A stretch of DNA of 64,000 nt from Comamonadaceae bacterium (GCA_027488985.1 JAIYAR010000010.1:1-64000); one strand, 5' to 3'; numbered from the stretch's first letter, positions 51,773 to 61,259 are shown. Numbers and translations are program-made. The notes: generated by a model from the letters alone, not told the origin.

Positions 51773-52960
51773 ATGCAATTTGCAGATCGTTTGAACAACG
51801 TAGAAACCTCCGCCATCCGTGAGCTGTTCAAGCTGCTGGGCAAGCCGGGCATCATCAGTTTTGCGGGCGGCTTCCCCGATCCTGCCTTGTTTGACGTAGA
51901 AGGTATCCGTGAAGCCACCGACGCGGTCCTGCGGAACAACCCCGGTCCGGTGCTGCAGTACGGTGCCACGGAAGGTTGGCAGCCGCTGCGTGAGGGCATC
52001 AGTCAGCATATGGCGGGCAAAGGCGCAACTGTCCCGCCTGACGGGCTGATCGTCACCACCGGCAGCCAGCAGGCGCTGGACCTGATCGGCAAAACCATGA
52101 TCTCGCCCGGCGACAAAGTCATCATGGAAGCGCCTACCTTCCTGGCCACCATCCAGTGTTTCCGACTCTATGGCGCGGAGGTGATTGGTGCACCGATTGA
52201 TGCGAATGGCGTAGACGTGGACAAACTGGAGGCACTGATCGTTGAGCACAAGCCCAAGCTCGTGTACCTTATTCCGTCTTTCGGCAACCCGAGTGGTGCC
52301 ATGCTGAGCCTGGAGCGCCGCAAGCGTATTCTGGAAATCGCCGCCCGCACCCGGACGCTGGTGGTTGAAGACGATCCTTATGGCGAACTCTACTTTGACC
52401 GGGCACCACCGCCCAGCTTGCTGGCGCTGAGCGACGAAGTGCCCGGTAGCCGCGATTGGCTCGCCCACTGCGGTTCATTCAGTAAAGTGCTCAGTCCCGG
52501 TTTGCGAGTGGGCTGGTTGATTGCACCAACTGCTTTGCTCGCGCGCGCCACCATGTGCAAACAGTTCAGCGATGCGCACACCAGCAACCTGACCCAGGCA
52601 ACCGCCGCTCACTACCTGACGCTCAATCGCTTGTCAGGTGCACTCGCTGCTGTGCGCGCAACTTACGCCGAGCGGGCCCGTATCATGGCTGCACGGCTTC
52701 AGGCGGAATTGGGTGATGCGATCGCGTTCGATGCGCCCCAGGGTGGCATGTTCTTCTGGGCGCGACTCACCGGTGCCAATGGCAAGCCTAAGCACGCGGG
52801 CGACTTTGCAAAGCGTGCCATCGACAAACTGGTGGCTTTTGTGCCGGGTGCGCCTTTTTATGCCCACGACCCCGATCTCACGACCTTTCGCCTGAGTTTT
52901 GCCACGGCGGACCTCGGGAAGATTGAAGAAGGAATTGCCCGCCTCGGACAGGCGCTTTAA
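51773..52960 (+). CDS. PLP-dependent aminotransferase (class I/II, 2-aminoadipate/MocR-like)
   Basis: The protein (395 residues from MQFADRLNN) is a fold-type I aminotransferase: ISFAGGFPDPALFDVEGI, GATEGWQPLREGI, TTGSQQALDLIGK, IPSFGNPSGAMLSLERR, and the PLP lysine in SFSKVLSPGLRVGW. These match the LysN/2-aminoadipate aminotransferase group; the exact amino acid is not shown. It lacks a MocR DNA-binding domain. GTG at 51761 is an alternative start; neither has a strong SD. Confidence 0.88.
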   Translation: MQFADRLNNVETSAIRELFKLLGKPGIISFAGGFPDPALFDVEGIREATDAVLRNNPGPVLQYGATEGWQPLREGISQHMAGKGATVPPDGLIVTTGSQQALDLIGKTMISPGDKVIMEAPTFLATIQCFRLYGAEVIGAPIDANGVDVDKLEALIVEHKPKLVYLIPSFGNPSGAMLSLERRKRILEIAARTRTLVVEDDPYGELYFDRAPPPSLLALSDEVPGSRDWLAHCGSFSKVLSPGLRVGWLIAPTALLARATMCKQFSDAHTSNLTQATAAHYLTLNRLSGALAAVRATYAERARIMAARLQAELGDAIAFDAPQGGMFFWARLTGANGKPKHAGDFAKRAIDKLVAFVPGAPFYAHDPDLTTFRLSFATADLGKIEEGIARLGQAL

Positions 52961-53004
52961 GCCCAAAAGGGGTGGACGCTGTGGCAGCCCCCCCCTCTGC
53001 GGCC

Positions 53005-53613
53005 TCAGAGTTTGCGGAGCTTGACAGCCGGAATCATGCCGGGAGTTCTTTCCAGCTGCACCACCAGTTCGCCCCGACGGAAAATCACATAGCGGACCGA
53101 ATCGCGGTTTCCCTGGTAGTCCACCAAGTCGCCCGCCTTGAGGGGTGGCGTATCTGGAACGATCGGTACCGCTGGAACCACCCTAGAACGGCGGTAACCC
53201 GGCATGCGGCGTCCGACCTCATCGTTATCCTGGCCCCATTGTTCCAACGCGCGGCCCATCGCGGATTTCATGTCATGCACACCAAAGGGCTTTGGAAGCT
53301 GGAACATCGCGCCGTGGTGTTCCGCCTGAGTCGTCAGCTCGGGCTGCATATGGGCGCTGATCAACGCCCAGCGCAGGCCGGCGTTGACCCGCTTGACCTC
53401 TTGGACCAGCCCCATGCCGTTCAGGTCATGTTTGTGAAAGCAGTCCGTGAGCAAAAAATCAGGGGTGTTGTCCCGCGCTGCCGCCAAAGCAGCTTCGGGC
53501 GAGGTTGCCGTCATCACCCATGCGCTATCGAAACCGTAGTTGACGAGCAGGTTTTTGGTGAAGGTTTGTAATGCAGGGCTGCTGTCGGCAACCAGAAAAC
53601 GAACGGCGGACAT
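53005..53613 (-). CDS. Response regulator receiver domain protein with unknown C-terminal part
   Basis: Residues 1-120 form a CheY-like receiver: acidic residue in FLVADSSP (the usual DD pair is reduced to one Asp), phospho-acceptor Asp in FLLTDCF, Ser in ALISAHM and Lys in QLPKPFG. The C-terminal 80 residues end in a short beta-rich stretch (VRYVIFRRGELVVQLERTPG) without a recognisable output domain. No kinase is adjacent. It is convergent with the aminotransferase gene. Confidence 0.75.
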   Translation of the reverse strand: MSAVRFLVADSSPALQTFTKNLLVNYGFDSAWVMTATSPEAALAAARDNTPDFLLTDCFHKHDLNGMGLVQEVKRVNAGLRWALISAHMQPELTTQAEHHGAMFQLPKPFGVHDMKSAMGRALEQWGQDNDEVGRRMPGYRRSRVVPAVPIVPDTPPLKAGDLVDYQGNRDSVRYVIFRRGELVVQLERTPGMIPAVKLRKL

Positions 53614-53702
53614 ACGACAATGTTGAAAATAACAAAAACACCATAATTGTAAAACTTGTTTGCTCTTTGGTGATCAAGCCCCTCTATTTTTAGGTAATTT
53701 TT

Positions 53703-54347
53703 ATGACCCACCACCTCAAAATCGATTTTGTTTCCGATGTGTCCTGCCCATGGTGTGCCATCGGTTTGCAATCGCTGGAAACCGCAGTGTCCCGCCTTCA
53801 AGGCGAAGTGGAAGTGCAGATGCAGTTCCAACCCTTCGAGCTCAACCCGCAGATGGTGCCCGAAGGAGAAGACATTACTGAGCATCTGAGCAAGAAGTAC
53901 GGCTCCACACCGGAGCAAGCCGCCGCCGCCCGTGAAAATATCCGCGCCCGGGGCGAGGCACTGGGCTTTACCTTCAATATGGACAAGCGCGCCCGCATCT
54001 ACAACACCTTCGACGCGCACCGGCTGTTGCACTGGGCCGAAGACACCGGCTTGCAGACCGCACTCAAAAAAGCGCTGTTCAAGGCCTATTTCACCGATGG
54101 CAAGGACCCGAGCCAGCATGCGGTGTTGGTAGAAGCGGCCGAGTCGGTGGGTTTGTCGGGCGAGGAAGCGCGCGCAGTGCTGGCCGGTGATGAATTTGCT
54201 GATGCGGTGCGCGAGCAGGAGCAGTTCTATTTGAATGCCGGTATTCACTCGGTGCCGGCGGTGGTCATTAATGACCGGCACTTGATCTCCGGTGGGCAGC
54301 CGCCGGAGGTGTTTGAACAGGCTTTGCGCCAGATCGCTGCGGAGTAG
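53703..54347 (+). CDS. DsbA family (FrnE-like) oxidoreductase
   Basis: The 214-residue protein has a thioredoxin fold with the active site CPWC in FVSDVSCPWCAIG (about 13-17), an inserted helical domain, and the cis-Pro loop HSVPAVVINDRHLISGGQ. There is no signal peptide, so it is cytoplasmic like FrnE, which handles polyketide or general disulfide chemistry. The gene is divergent from the receiver gene. Confidence 0.9.
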   Translation: MTHHLKIDFVSDVSCPWCAIGLQSLETAVSRLQGEVEVQMQFQPFELNPQMVPEGEDITEHLSKKYGSTPEQAAAARENIRARGEALGFTFNMDKRARIYNTFDAHRLLHWAEDTGLQTALKKALFKAYFTDGKDPSQHAVLVEAAESVGLSGEEARAVLAGDEFADAVREQEQFYLNAGIHSVPAVVINDRHLISGGQPPEVFEQALRQIAAE

Positions 54348-54365
54348 GCGAGCCGCGTATTCACC

Positions 54366-55961
54366 ATGGCTGCGGACCCCCCATCATTCCTCGACCGGCG
54401 CCGTGTGCTGGCGATGGCGGGTGCCATTGCCGGAGGATTGTGGCTGCCGGACAGTGCCCAAGCCCAGCCCCGATTGGCCAGCGACCCCTTCGCACTGGGC
54501 GTGGCAAGTGGTTCACCCCGACACGATTCGGTGGTGTTATGGACGCGGTTGGTGCAGGCTCAAGCGGCTGACGGGGCTGCTTGGGGAACAAAACCGGTAG
54601 CCGTGCGGTGGGAAGTGGCCCATGACGAAGGCTTCCAACGCATGGTGCAAACCGGCTCGGTGAATGCAGTGCCGGAACTGGCGCACTCGGTGCACGTCGA
54701 AGTACAGGGCCTGGAGCCGGACCGTTGGTATTTCTATCGTTTTCAAGTGGGCACTGCGGTAAGCGCTACCGGGCGCACCCGCACCTTCCCCTTAGCCGGT
54801 GCCGTGGCGCAGAAGCTCCGATTGGCCTATGCGTCCTGCCAGCATTGGGAGCACGGCTTTTACAGCGCCTACCGGCACATGCGCGCAGAGAACCTAGATG
54901 CGGTGGTGTTTCTGGGCGACTACATCTATGAGTACGGTGGCAGCGCGAAAGGTGTGCGGCGGGCTCCTACGGGTGCCGTCATCACCCTCGATGACTACCG
55001 CGCCCGCTATGCGCTGTACAAGAGTGATGGTGATTTGCAGGCTATGCATGCCGCCTGCCCGTGGATCATGACCTGGGACGACCACGAAGTGCAGAACGAC
55101 TATGCCGCCGGTGTGCAAGGCACCTTCGGGCCCGAGGTGCCGGACTTTGCCGCACGCCGTCTGGCGGCCTACCAAGCCTATTACGAACATATGCCCCTGC
55201 GGGCCTCGGTACTGCGCAAAGCGGTGGCAGGAGTGATGCAAGCTGGCAGCGAGCTGCGCTTGTATGAGCGTGTGGCCTTTGGAAGGCTGGCTGTCTTGCA
55301 CACCTTGGATGACCGTCAATACCGCGACCGGCATGCTTGCACCAAGGGAGGCGCTTTCGGCTCCGGAGGGGTTAATCCTGCGGCCTGCGCGAGCTGGAAC
55401 GACCCCACCCGTTCCTTATTGGGCAAGGAGCAGGAGGGCTGGCTGGATCAGTCCTTGGCGGCAGGCGGTGGCACCTGGAGTGTGATCGCCCAGCAGACCG
55501 TGTTCGGGCAGCGGGATTTCAAACTTGGCGACGGCCTGGTGCTCCACAACGACGGCTGGGATGGCTATGCGCCGGCGCGTGCGCGGCTCACCCAAGCGCT
55601 GCAGCGGCACAAGGTCAGCAACCCGGTGTTTCTGGGGGGTGATGTGCACTCCAACTGGGTCGGCCATGTGAAAGCCGATTACGCGCGTCCGGACAGCAAA
55701 GCGGTGGGCGTGGAGTTTTGCGGCACCAGCATCACCTCTCGTGGTGGAGACAACAAAGGTCTGGCAGAGGTGCTGTCAGAGAACCCTCACTTCGTCATGG
55801 CGGACCGCGAGCGGCGCGGCCATGGGGTGGCGGAGTTCACCCCGCAGCAACTCAGCGTGAGCCTGCGGGTGGTGGACGATGCAACCCGTTTAGACAGCGG
55901 TGTCAGCACGCTGGCCACCTTTGTGGTGGAACAGGGGCAGGCCAAGGTCAACAGCGCCTGA
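54366..55961 (+). CDS. phoD: Alkaline phosphatase PhoD family protein, Tat-exported
   Basis: The 531-residue protein starts with a twin-arginine signal (DRRRVLAMAGAIAGGLW, cleavage near AQA). The PhoD N-terminal domain begins FALGVASGSPRHDSVVLWTR, and the metallophosphatase domain has RLAYASCQHWEHGFY, FLGDYIYEYG, TWDDHEVQNDYA and the late FLGGDVHSNWVG. PhoD enzymes are phosphodiesterase/phosphomonoesterases that scavenge phosphate in the periplasm. The gene follows the DsbA-family gene by 18 bases. Confidence 0.92.
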   Translation: MAADPPSFLDRRRVLAMAGAIAGGLWLPDSAQAQPRLASDPFALGVASGSPRHDSVVLWTRLVQAQAADGAAWGTKPVAVRWEVAHDEGFQRMVQTGSVNAVPELAHSVHVEVQGLEPDRWYFYRFQVGTAVSATGRTRTFPLAGAVAQKLRLAYASCQHWEHGFYSAYRHMRAENLDAVVFLGDYIYEYGGSAKGVRRAPTGAVITLDDYRARYALYKSDGDLQAMHAACPWIMTWDDHEVQNDYAAGVQGTFGPEVPDFAARRLAAYQAYYEHMPLRASVLRKAVAGVMQAGSELRLYERVAFGRLAVLHTLDDRQYRDRHACTKGGAFGSGGVNPAACASWNDPTRSLLGKEQEGWLDQSLAAGGGTWSVIAQQTVFGQRDFKLGDGLVLHNDGWDGYAPARARLTQALQRHKVSNPVFLGGDVHSNWVGHVKADYARPDSKAVGVEFCGTSITSRGGDNKGLAEVLSENPHFVMADRERRGHGVAEFTPQQLSVSLRVVDDATRLDSGVSTLATFVVEQGQAKVNSA

Positions 55962-56011
55962 GGGAGCTTGGCACGCGTCCCAACCGCCGCCTCAGGGGCT
56001 TAAGCAGACCA

Positions 56012-56725
56012 TCAGACCTTCAGTACCTCCAACAGGCGGTCCAAACCGCCCTCGTTGATGGCGACCTGCGCTTGCTCGCGCACGGCAGGCTTGGCGTGGT
56101 AAGCCACCGACAAGCCGGCTGCGCCCATCATGGGCAGGTCGTTGGCGCCGTCGCCCATGGCAATGCACTGATCGGGGAGGATGTTCAGCAAGGACGCGAC
56201 TTCCAGCAGGGTGCGGCGTTTCTCGGCGCCGTCGCAAATGTCGCCCCAAGCCTGCTGCACCAGGGCGCCCGTGAGCGCTCCGTTGTCGATTTGCAAAGCG
56301 TTGGAGCGCATGAAGTCTATGCCCAGCAGCTCGCACACGTGCGAGGCAAAGTAGGTGAAGCCGCCGCTCACCAGCAACACCTTGAGCCCGGCCTGTTTGC
56401 AGGCGGAGACCAGCGCAGCTGCGCCGGGGTTCAAACGCAGTCGCTCGGTTTTGACGGCGTGCAGGTCGGCCTCGGTCACGCCTTGCAGTAGGGCCAGACG
56501 GCGGCGCAAGCTGTCTTTGAAGTCGGTGATCTCGCCACGCATGGCGGCTTCGGTAATTGCGGCGACTTGGGCTTTGCGTCCCACTGCATCGGCAATCTCG
56601 TCGATGCACTCGATGTTGATGAGCGTGGAGTCCATGTCGAAGGCGATGAGCTTGTAGTCGCTCAATTGCAGTGCAGCGGGCAGGTTCTGGACGACGAGGC
56701 CGGGGGAGATTTCGTTGCTGGGCAT
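56012..56725 (-). CDS. serB: Phosphoserine phosphatase
   Basis: SerB removes phosphate from phosphoserine, the last step of serine synthesis. From MPSNEISPG (237 residues) it is a HAD enzyme: FDMDSTLINIECIDEIAD carries the nucleophile and acid Asp, then LLVSGGFTYFA, and GDGANDLPMMGAAGLSVAYHAKP. The frame extends 27 codons upstream through the dispersed repeat and was cut. The SD is weak. It follows mfd in the same direction, 67 bases away. Confidence 0.95.
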   Translation of the reverse strand: MPSNEISPGLVVQNLPAALQLSDYKLIAFDMDSTLINIECIDEIADAVGRKAQVAAITEAAMRGEITDFKDSLRRRLALLQGVTEADLHAVKTERLRLNPGAAALVSACKQAGLKVLLVSGGFTYFASHVCELLGIDFMRSNALQIDNGALTGALVQQAWGDICDGAEKRRTLLEVASLLNILPDQCIAMGDGANDLPMMGAAGLSVAYHAKPAVREQAQVAINEGGLDRLLEVLKV

Positions 56726-56734
56726 AGTGTGGTT

Positions 56735-56795
56735 TGCTATAAGTTTGGTAGCTGCTGGCGCATACAGGAAGAGCGCAAGGGGCTGATTCAATTTA
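56735..56795 (+). repeat. Dispersed repeat, copy 9 (between mfd and serB)
   Basis: TGCTATAAGTTTGGTAGC, TGCTGGCGCATACAGGAAGA, GCGCAAGGGGCTGATTCAA. Its right end overlaps the mfd stop codon, so the repeat appears to supply that stop. Confidence 0.75.
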
Positions 56796-59700
56796 TGCGG
56801 AGACATTCTCCGTGACGGGTTGACCCAGTGAGCGCAGGATGTCGCGAACCATCTGGGCCCGGTCTTTGACTTCGGGCAGCTCGCGCTCGATGCGCAGCTT
56901 TTCGTTGCCGGCCAGCTTGATATGCTTGTTTTTCTGGATCAGCTCTATGAGCTTGATCATCTCCACCGGCGGGTTCTTCTTGAAGGTGATGTGGATCACG
57001 CCGGGGGCCGCATCGACCTTGAGTACGCCGTAGGGTTTGGCAATGACACGCAGGCGGTGCACGTCGATCAGCGTCTGGGCCTGGGACGGCAGCTTGCCGA
57101 AGCGGTCCACAATTTCTTCCAGCAGCCCGTCCACCTGGTCGGTGGTTTTTGCAGTCGCCAGTTTTTTGTAAAAGGACAGGCGCAAATGCACGTCGCCGCA
57201 ATAGTCGTCGGGCAGCAGGGCGGGGGCGTGCAGGTTGATCTCGGTTGTGACGTTGAGCGGGCTCAATAGGTCGGGCTCCTGGCCGTTCTTGAGACAGCGC
57301 ACGGCCTCCGACAGCATTTCGTTGTAGAGCTGGAAGCCCACTTCCAGCATATTGCCGCTCTGGTTTTCGCCCAGCACCTCGCCGGCCCCGCGAATCTCCA
57401 GGTCGTGCATGGCCAGGTAAAAGCCGCTGCCCAGTTCTTCCATTTGCTGGATGGCGTCAAGGCGTTGTTGGGCGTGTTTGGTCAGGCCCTCGATGTCGGG
57501 CACCATCAGGTAGGCATAGGCTTGGTGGTGGCTTCGCCCCACGCGGCCGCGCAACTGGTGCAGCTGGGCGAGGCCGAACTTGTCGGCACGGCTCATGACG
57601 ATGGTGTTGGCACTCGGCACGTCAATGCCGGTCTCGATAATGGTGGAGCACAGCAGCAGGTTGTAGCGCTGGGCCACAAAGTCGCGCATTACGGCCTCTA
57701 ATTGGCGCTCCGGCATCTGGCCGTGGGCCACAGCAATGCGGGCTTCGGGCAAGAGTTCTTCGAGCTTCTGGCGCCGGTTCTCGATGGTTTCCACCTCGTT
57801 GTGCAGGAAGTAGACCTGCCCGCCGCGCTTGAGTTCGCGCAGAACCGCCTCGCGGATCACACCATTGCCTTCAGAACGCACAAAGGTTTTGATGGCCAAG
57901 CGGCGTTGCGGGGCGGTGGCAATCACGCTCAAATCGCGCAGGCCTTCGAGCGCCATGCCCAGCGTGCGGGGAATGGGCGTGGCGGTGAGCGTCAGCACAT
58001 CCACCTCGGCACGCAGGGCTTTCATCTGCTCTTTGTGGCGTACGCCGAAACGGTGCTCCTCGTCGATGATCAACAGCCCCAGGTTTTTGAACTGGGTGGA
58101 CTCAGACAAGAGTTTGTGCGTGCCCACCACAATGTCCACCGTGCCATCGGCCACACCCTTTAGCGCAGCGGTAATTTCCTTGCCACTGCGAAAGCGGCTC
58201 ATCTCGGCAATCTTGACCGGCCATTTGCTGAAGCGGTCCACCAGGGTCTGGAAATGCTGCTCAGCCAAGAGGGTGGTAGGCGCCAGAAACGCCACCTGCT
58301 TGCCGCCCGTCACGGCGATAAAGGCCGCACGCAAAGCCACTTCGGTTTTGCCGAAGCCCACATCGCCGCAGACCAGACGGTCCATGGGGCGGGGTGAAAT
58401 CATGTCCTGAATCACGCAGTGAATGGCGGCCTTCTGGTCAGCGGTTTCGTCAAAGCCGAAGTCGTTGGCAAAAGTCTCGTAATCGCCCGGGCTGTAGCGG
58501 AAGGGGTGGCCTTCGCGGGCGGCACGGCGGGCGTAGATGTTGAGCAGCTCAGCCGCGCTGTCGCGCACCTGCTCGGCCGCCTTGCGTTTGGCTTTTTCCC
58601 ACTGGCCGCTGCCCAGGCGGTGCAAAGGCGCCTCGTCGGCGCTCACGCCGGTGTAGCGGGAAATCAGTTGTAGCTGGCTGACCGGCACATAGAGCGTGGC
58701 CTTGTCGGCGTATTCCAGGTGCAAAAATTCTTGCAGCTCGGGCTCACCGGCGGCGTTTTTGTTGCCCATGTCCATGTGCATCAGGCCGCGGTAGCGGCCA
58801 ATGCCGTGCGAGCTGTGCACCACCGGGTCGCCCACGTTCAGCTCAGAGAGGTCTTTGATCAGCGCTTCCACATCGCTGACTTGCTCCTGCTTTTTGCGGC
58901 GGCGTGTCGTGGGGCCGGCGGCAAACAGCTCGGTTTCGGTGATCAGGTCAATGCCTGCTTCCAGCCAACTGAAGCCCTTTGTCAGGCCCGAAGTGGCGAT
59001 GCCGATGGGCTCTTTGCTGTCCAGAAATTCCTGCAGGCTGTCAAAGGCGGGCGGGCTGAACTGAGAGGCGCGCAAAAAGTCCAGCAGGCTCTCGCGCCGG
59101 CCGTCGCTCTCGGCCAGCACCAGCAGACGTTGCTGGGTATTGCGGGCGTGCTGTTTGAGCAAGGCCAGCGGTTCTTCGGTGCCGCGCACCACGCCCAACT
59201 CGGGCAGCGGGCTGACCTCAGAAAACTCGGTGCCCTCGGACTGGGCGCGAATGGCCAGTTGGGCGTGCTCGTTCGCCTTGGCATAAAACTGCTCAGTGCC
59301 CAGAAATAGGCTCTCGGGCGGCAGCACCGGGCGGTCCGGGTCGCCTTGTACGAGGCGATAGCGATCTTTGGTGTCTTGCCAGAAGCGCTGGAAGGCCGGC
59401 TCCAAGTCGCCATGCAAAACGACCGTAGCGTCAGCGCCCACGTAGTCGAACACGGTGGCGGTATCTTCAAAAAAGAGCGGCAGGTAGTACTCGATGCCGG
59501 CGGTGGCTACGCCGTTGCCGATGTCTTTGTAGATGCGGCTCTTGGTCGGGTCGCCGTCCAGTAATTCGCGCCAGCGGCTGCGGAACTTGGCGCGGGCGTC
59601 GTCGTCCATGGGGAACTCGCGGCCGGGCAACAGACGCACTTCGGGCACCGGGTAAAGGCTGCGCTGGCTGTCGGGGTCGAAGGTGCGGATGCTGTCGATC

Positions 59701-60272
59701 TCGTCGTCAAACAAGTCCACCCGGAAGGGCACCAGACTGCCCATGGGGAACAGGTCGATCAGCCCGCCGCGCACCGCATATTCGCCCGGGCTCACCACCT
59801 GCGTCACATGGCTGTAGCCGGCGAGTGTGAGCTGGCTCTTGAGGCGCGCCTCATCCAGCTTTTGCTTGACCTTGAATTCAAAGGTGTAGCCCGCCAGAAA
59901 GCTGGGGGGGGCCAAGCGGTACAGCGCGGTGGTGGCGGGCACGATAACCACGTCGGCCCCGTTTTCCTTGTCGCGCTGGCTGATGCGCCACAGCGTGGCG
60001 AGACGCTCGCTGATCAAATCCTGGTGGGGCGAAAAGGTGTCGTATGGCAGAGTCTCCCAGTCGGGGAACAGCGCGCAGCGCAGGTCCGGCGCGAAGAAGG
60101 CAATCTCTTCCAGCAGGCGCTGCGCGTCACTGGCATCGGCTGTGACCACCGTCATGGGCTTGCCGGCCGCTTTCTCCCGGGTCCCCAGTCGTGCCAGCAA
60201 CATGGCGTCGGCAGAGCCGGTGGGGCGGGGCAGGGTGAAACGTTTGCCGGGGGAGAGCTTGGGAAGATCCAT
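56793..60272 (-). CDS. mfd: Transcription-repair coupling factor
   Basis: Mfd removes stalled RNA polymerase and recruits UvrA. From MDLPKLSPGKRF the protein is 1159 residues: an N-terminal UvrB-like part (ELLD to about 350), the RNA polymerase-interacting domain (about 480-550, VVHSSHGIGRYRGL), a RecG-like motor with GDVGFGKTEVALRA and DEEHRFG, SRADKFGLAQLHQLRGRVGRS, and the C-terminal TRCF domain. The frame is open 50 codons further upstream, overlapping the ispD leader, without resemblance. Confidence 0.97.
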   Translation of the reverse strand: MDLPKLSPGKRFTLPRPTGSADAMLLARLGTREKAAGKPMTVVTADASDAQRLLEEIAFFAPDLRCALFPDWETLPYDTFSPHQDLISERLATLWRISQRDKENGADVVIVPATTALYRLAPPSFLAGYTFEFKVKQKLDEARLKSQLTLAGYSHVTQVVSPGEYAVRGGLIDLFPMGSLVPFRVDLFDDEIDSIRTFDPDSQRSLYPVPEVRLLPGREFPMDDDARAKFRSRWRELLDGDPTKSRIYKDIGNGVATAGIEYYLPLFFEDTATVFDYVGADATVVLHGDLEPAFQRFWQDTKDRYRLVQGDPDRPVLPPESLFLGTEQFYAKANEHAQLAIRAQSEGTEFSEVSPLPELGVVRGTEEPLALLKQHARNTQQRLLVLAESDGRRESLLDFLRASQFSPPAFDSLQEFLDSKEPIGIATSGLTKGFSWLEAGIDLITETELFAAGPTTRRRKKQEQVSDVEALIKDLSELNVGDPVVHSSHGIGRYRGLMHMDMGNKNAAGEPELQEFLHLEYADKATLYVPVSQLQLISRYTGVSADEAPLHRLGSGQWEKAKRKAAEQVRDSAAELLNIYARRAAREGHPFRYSPGDYETFANDFGFDETADQKAAIHCVIQDMISPRPMDRLVCGDVGFGKTEVALRAAFIAVTGGKQVAFLAPTTLLAEQHFQTLVDRFSKWPVKIAEMSRFRSGKEITAALKGVADGTVDIVVGTHKLLSESTQFKNLGLLIIDEEHRFGVRHKEQMKALRAEVDVLTLTATPIPRTLGMALEGLRDLSVIATAPQRRLAIKTFVRSEGNGVIREAVLRELKRGGQVYFLHNEVETIENRRQKLEELLPEARIAVAHGQMPERQLEAVMRDFVAQRYNLLLCSTIIETGIDVPSANTIVMSRADKFGLAQLHQLRGRVGRSHHQAYAYLMVPDIEGLTKHAQQRLDAIQQMEELGSGFYLAMHDLEIRGAGEVLGENQSGNMLEVGFQLYNEMLSEAVRCLKNGQEPDLLSPLNVTTEINLHAPALLPDDYCGDVHLRLSFYKKLATAKTTDQVDGLLEEIVDRFGKLPSQAQTLIDVHRLRVIAKPYGVLKVDAAPGVIHITFKKNPPVEMIKLIELIQKNKHIKLAGNEKLRIERELPEVKDRAQMVRDILRSLGQPVTENVSA

Positions 60273-60398
60273 GAATCGGTGGGGTGCAGTCTGGGCGGCC
60301 AAAATAGGTGCAGCCGCCTGAAAGGGCGGCTGGCGTGCAAACAGCCCCACGCCAGAAAAATCGGGTGTGGGGCTGGATTGCGCTAGGGTGATTTTAGA
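60273..60398. other. Divergent promoter region between mfd and ispD
   Basis: This 126-base gap must contain start signals for both genes. No clear -35/-10 pair or repeat was identified. Confidence 0.3.
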
Positions 60399-61172
60399 AT
60401 GGTCGCTCCCTCTATGACCCAAACATCTCCCATTTCCCCTTTGTCGCCCGCCAACGCGCGCCCGGCCCCGTCACACTCCGCTGTGGGTCCGCGACTTTGG
60501 GGACTGGTGCCCTGCGCAGGCACTGGCAGTCGCTCCGGTGCGGCAGGCCCGAAGCAATACGCTGTGCTGGGTGGCCGGGCCATGGTGCTGCACACCCTGC
60601 AGGCCTTGGCTGCGGTAGACCGATTGGCGGGTATTCAGGTGGTGGTGTCGGCTGGAGATACGTTTTTTGAATCTGCTGTCCCACTTCGAGGCGCTCCTGT
60701 CTTTGTAGCTGCCTGCGGAGGTTCCACGCGCGCTGGCAGTGTATTGAATGGACTGTCTGCTTTGCTGGGGCAGGGTGCTCAGGCGCAGGACTGGGTGCTG
60801 GTGCACGATGCCGCGCGCTGTCTGCTCACCGCCGCCGATGTAAACCGCCTGATTGACGCGTGCCAGCACGATGCCGTCGGCGGCTTGCTCGCCTTGAAGC
60901 TGCCAGACACCCTGAAGCAGGAACAAGGCGGCCGCGTAGCCGCAACGGTAGACCGTGGTGACAAGTGGCTGGCGCAGACGCCGCAGATGTTCCGTATCGG
61001 TGCCTTGCAAGCCGCCTTGCGGGCGGCCGGTGATGCGGTGACTGATGAGGCGAGCGCGCTGGAATTCGTGGGGCAAAGCCCTAAGCTCGTCGAAGGCAGC
61101 GCACAGAATTTCAAGGTCACGTACCCGCAAGACTTTGCTTTGGCCGCTGCCGTGCTGGCTGCGCGTGCCTGA
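60399..61172 (+). CDS. ispD: 2-C-methyl-D-erythritol 4-phosphate cytidylyltransferase
   Basis: IspD makes CDP-methylerythritol in the MEP isoprenoid pathway. The protein (257 residues) has the nucleotide-binding VPCAGTGSRSGAAGPKQY, the VHDAARCLLT motif with its metal Asp, and TDEASALEF near the end. The first 30 residues are a Pro/Ser-rich extension not needed by the family; ATG at 60414 is an alternative. ispF follows, 87 bases later, with a repeat in the gap. Confidence 0.95.
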   Translation: MVAPSMTQTSPISPLSPANARPAPSHSAVGPRLWGLVPCAGTGSRSGAAGPKQYAVLGGRAMVLHTLQALAAVDRLAGIQVVVSAGDTFFESAVPLRGAPVFVAACGGSTRAGSVLNGLSALLGQGAQAQDWVLVHDAARCLLTAADVNRLIDACQHDAVGGLLALKLPDTLKQEQGGRVAATVDRGDKWLAQTPQMFRIGALQAALRAAGDAVTDEASALEFVGQSPKLVEGSAQNFKVTYPQDFALAAAVLAARA

Positions 61173-61185
61173 AACAGGGTGAAGT

Positions 61186-61244
61186 TACTATCTTTTTTGT
61201 AGCTGCTCGCGCATATTCCATAAGCGCTAGGGTGCTATTTCATA
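61186..61244 (+). repeat. Dispersed repeat, copy 10 (ispD-ispF gap)
   Basis: TACTATCTTTTTTGTAGC, TGCTCGCGCATATTCCATAA, GCGCTAGGGTGCTATTTCA. It is the best-preserved copy and starts 14 bases after the ispD stop, filling the operon gap. Confidence 0.88.
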
Positions 61245-61259
61245 CACAAGCGAGAATCC

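Noticed and set aside
56726..56806. Longer serB start
   Set aside because: These 27 codons are encoded by the dispersed repeat and overlap the mfd end.
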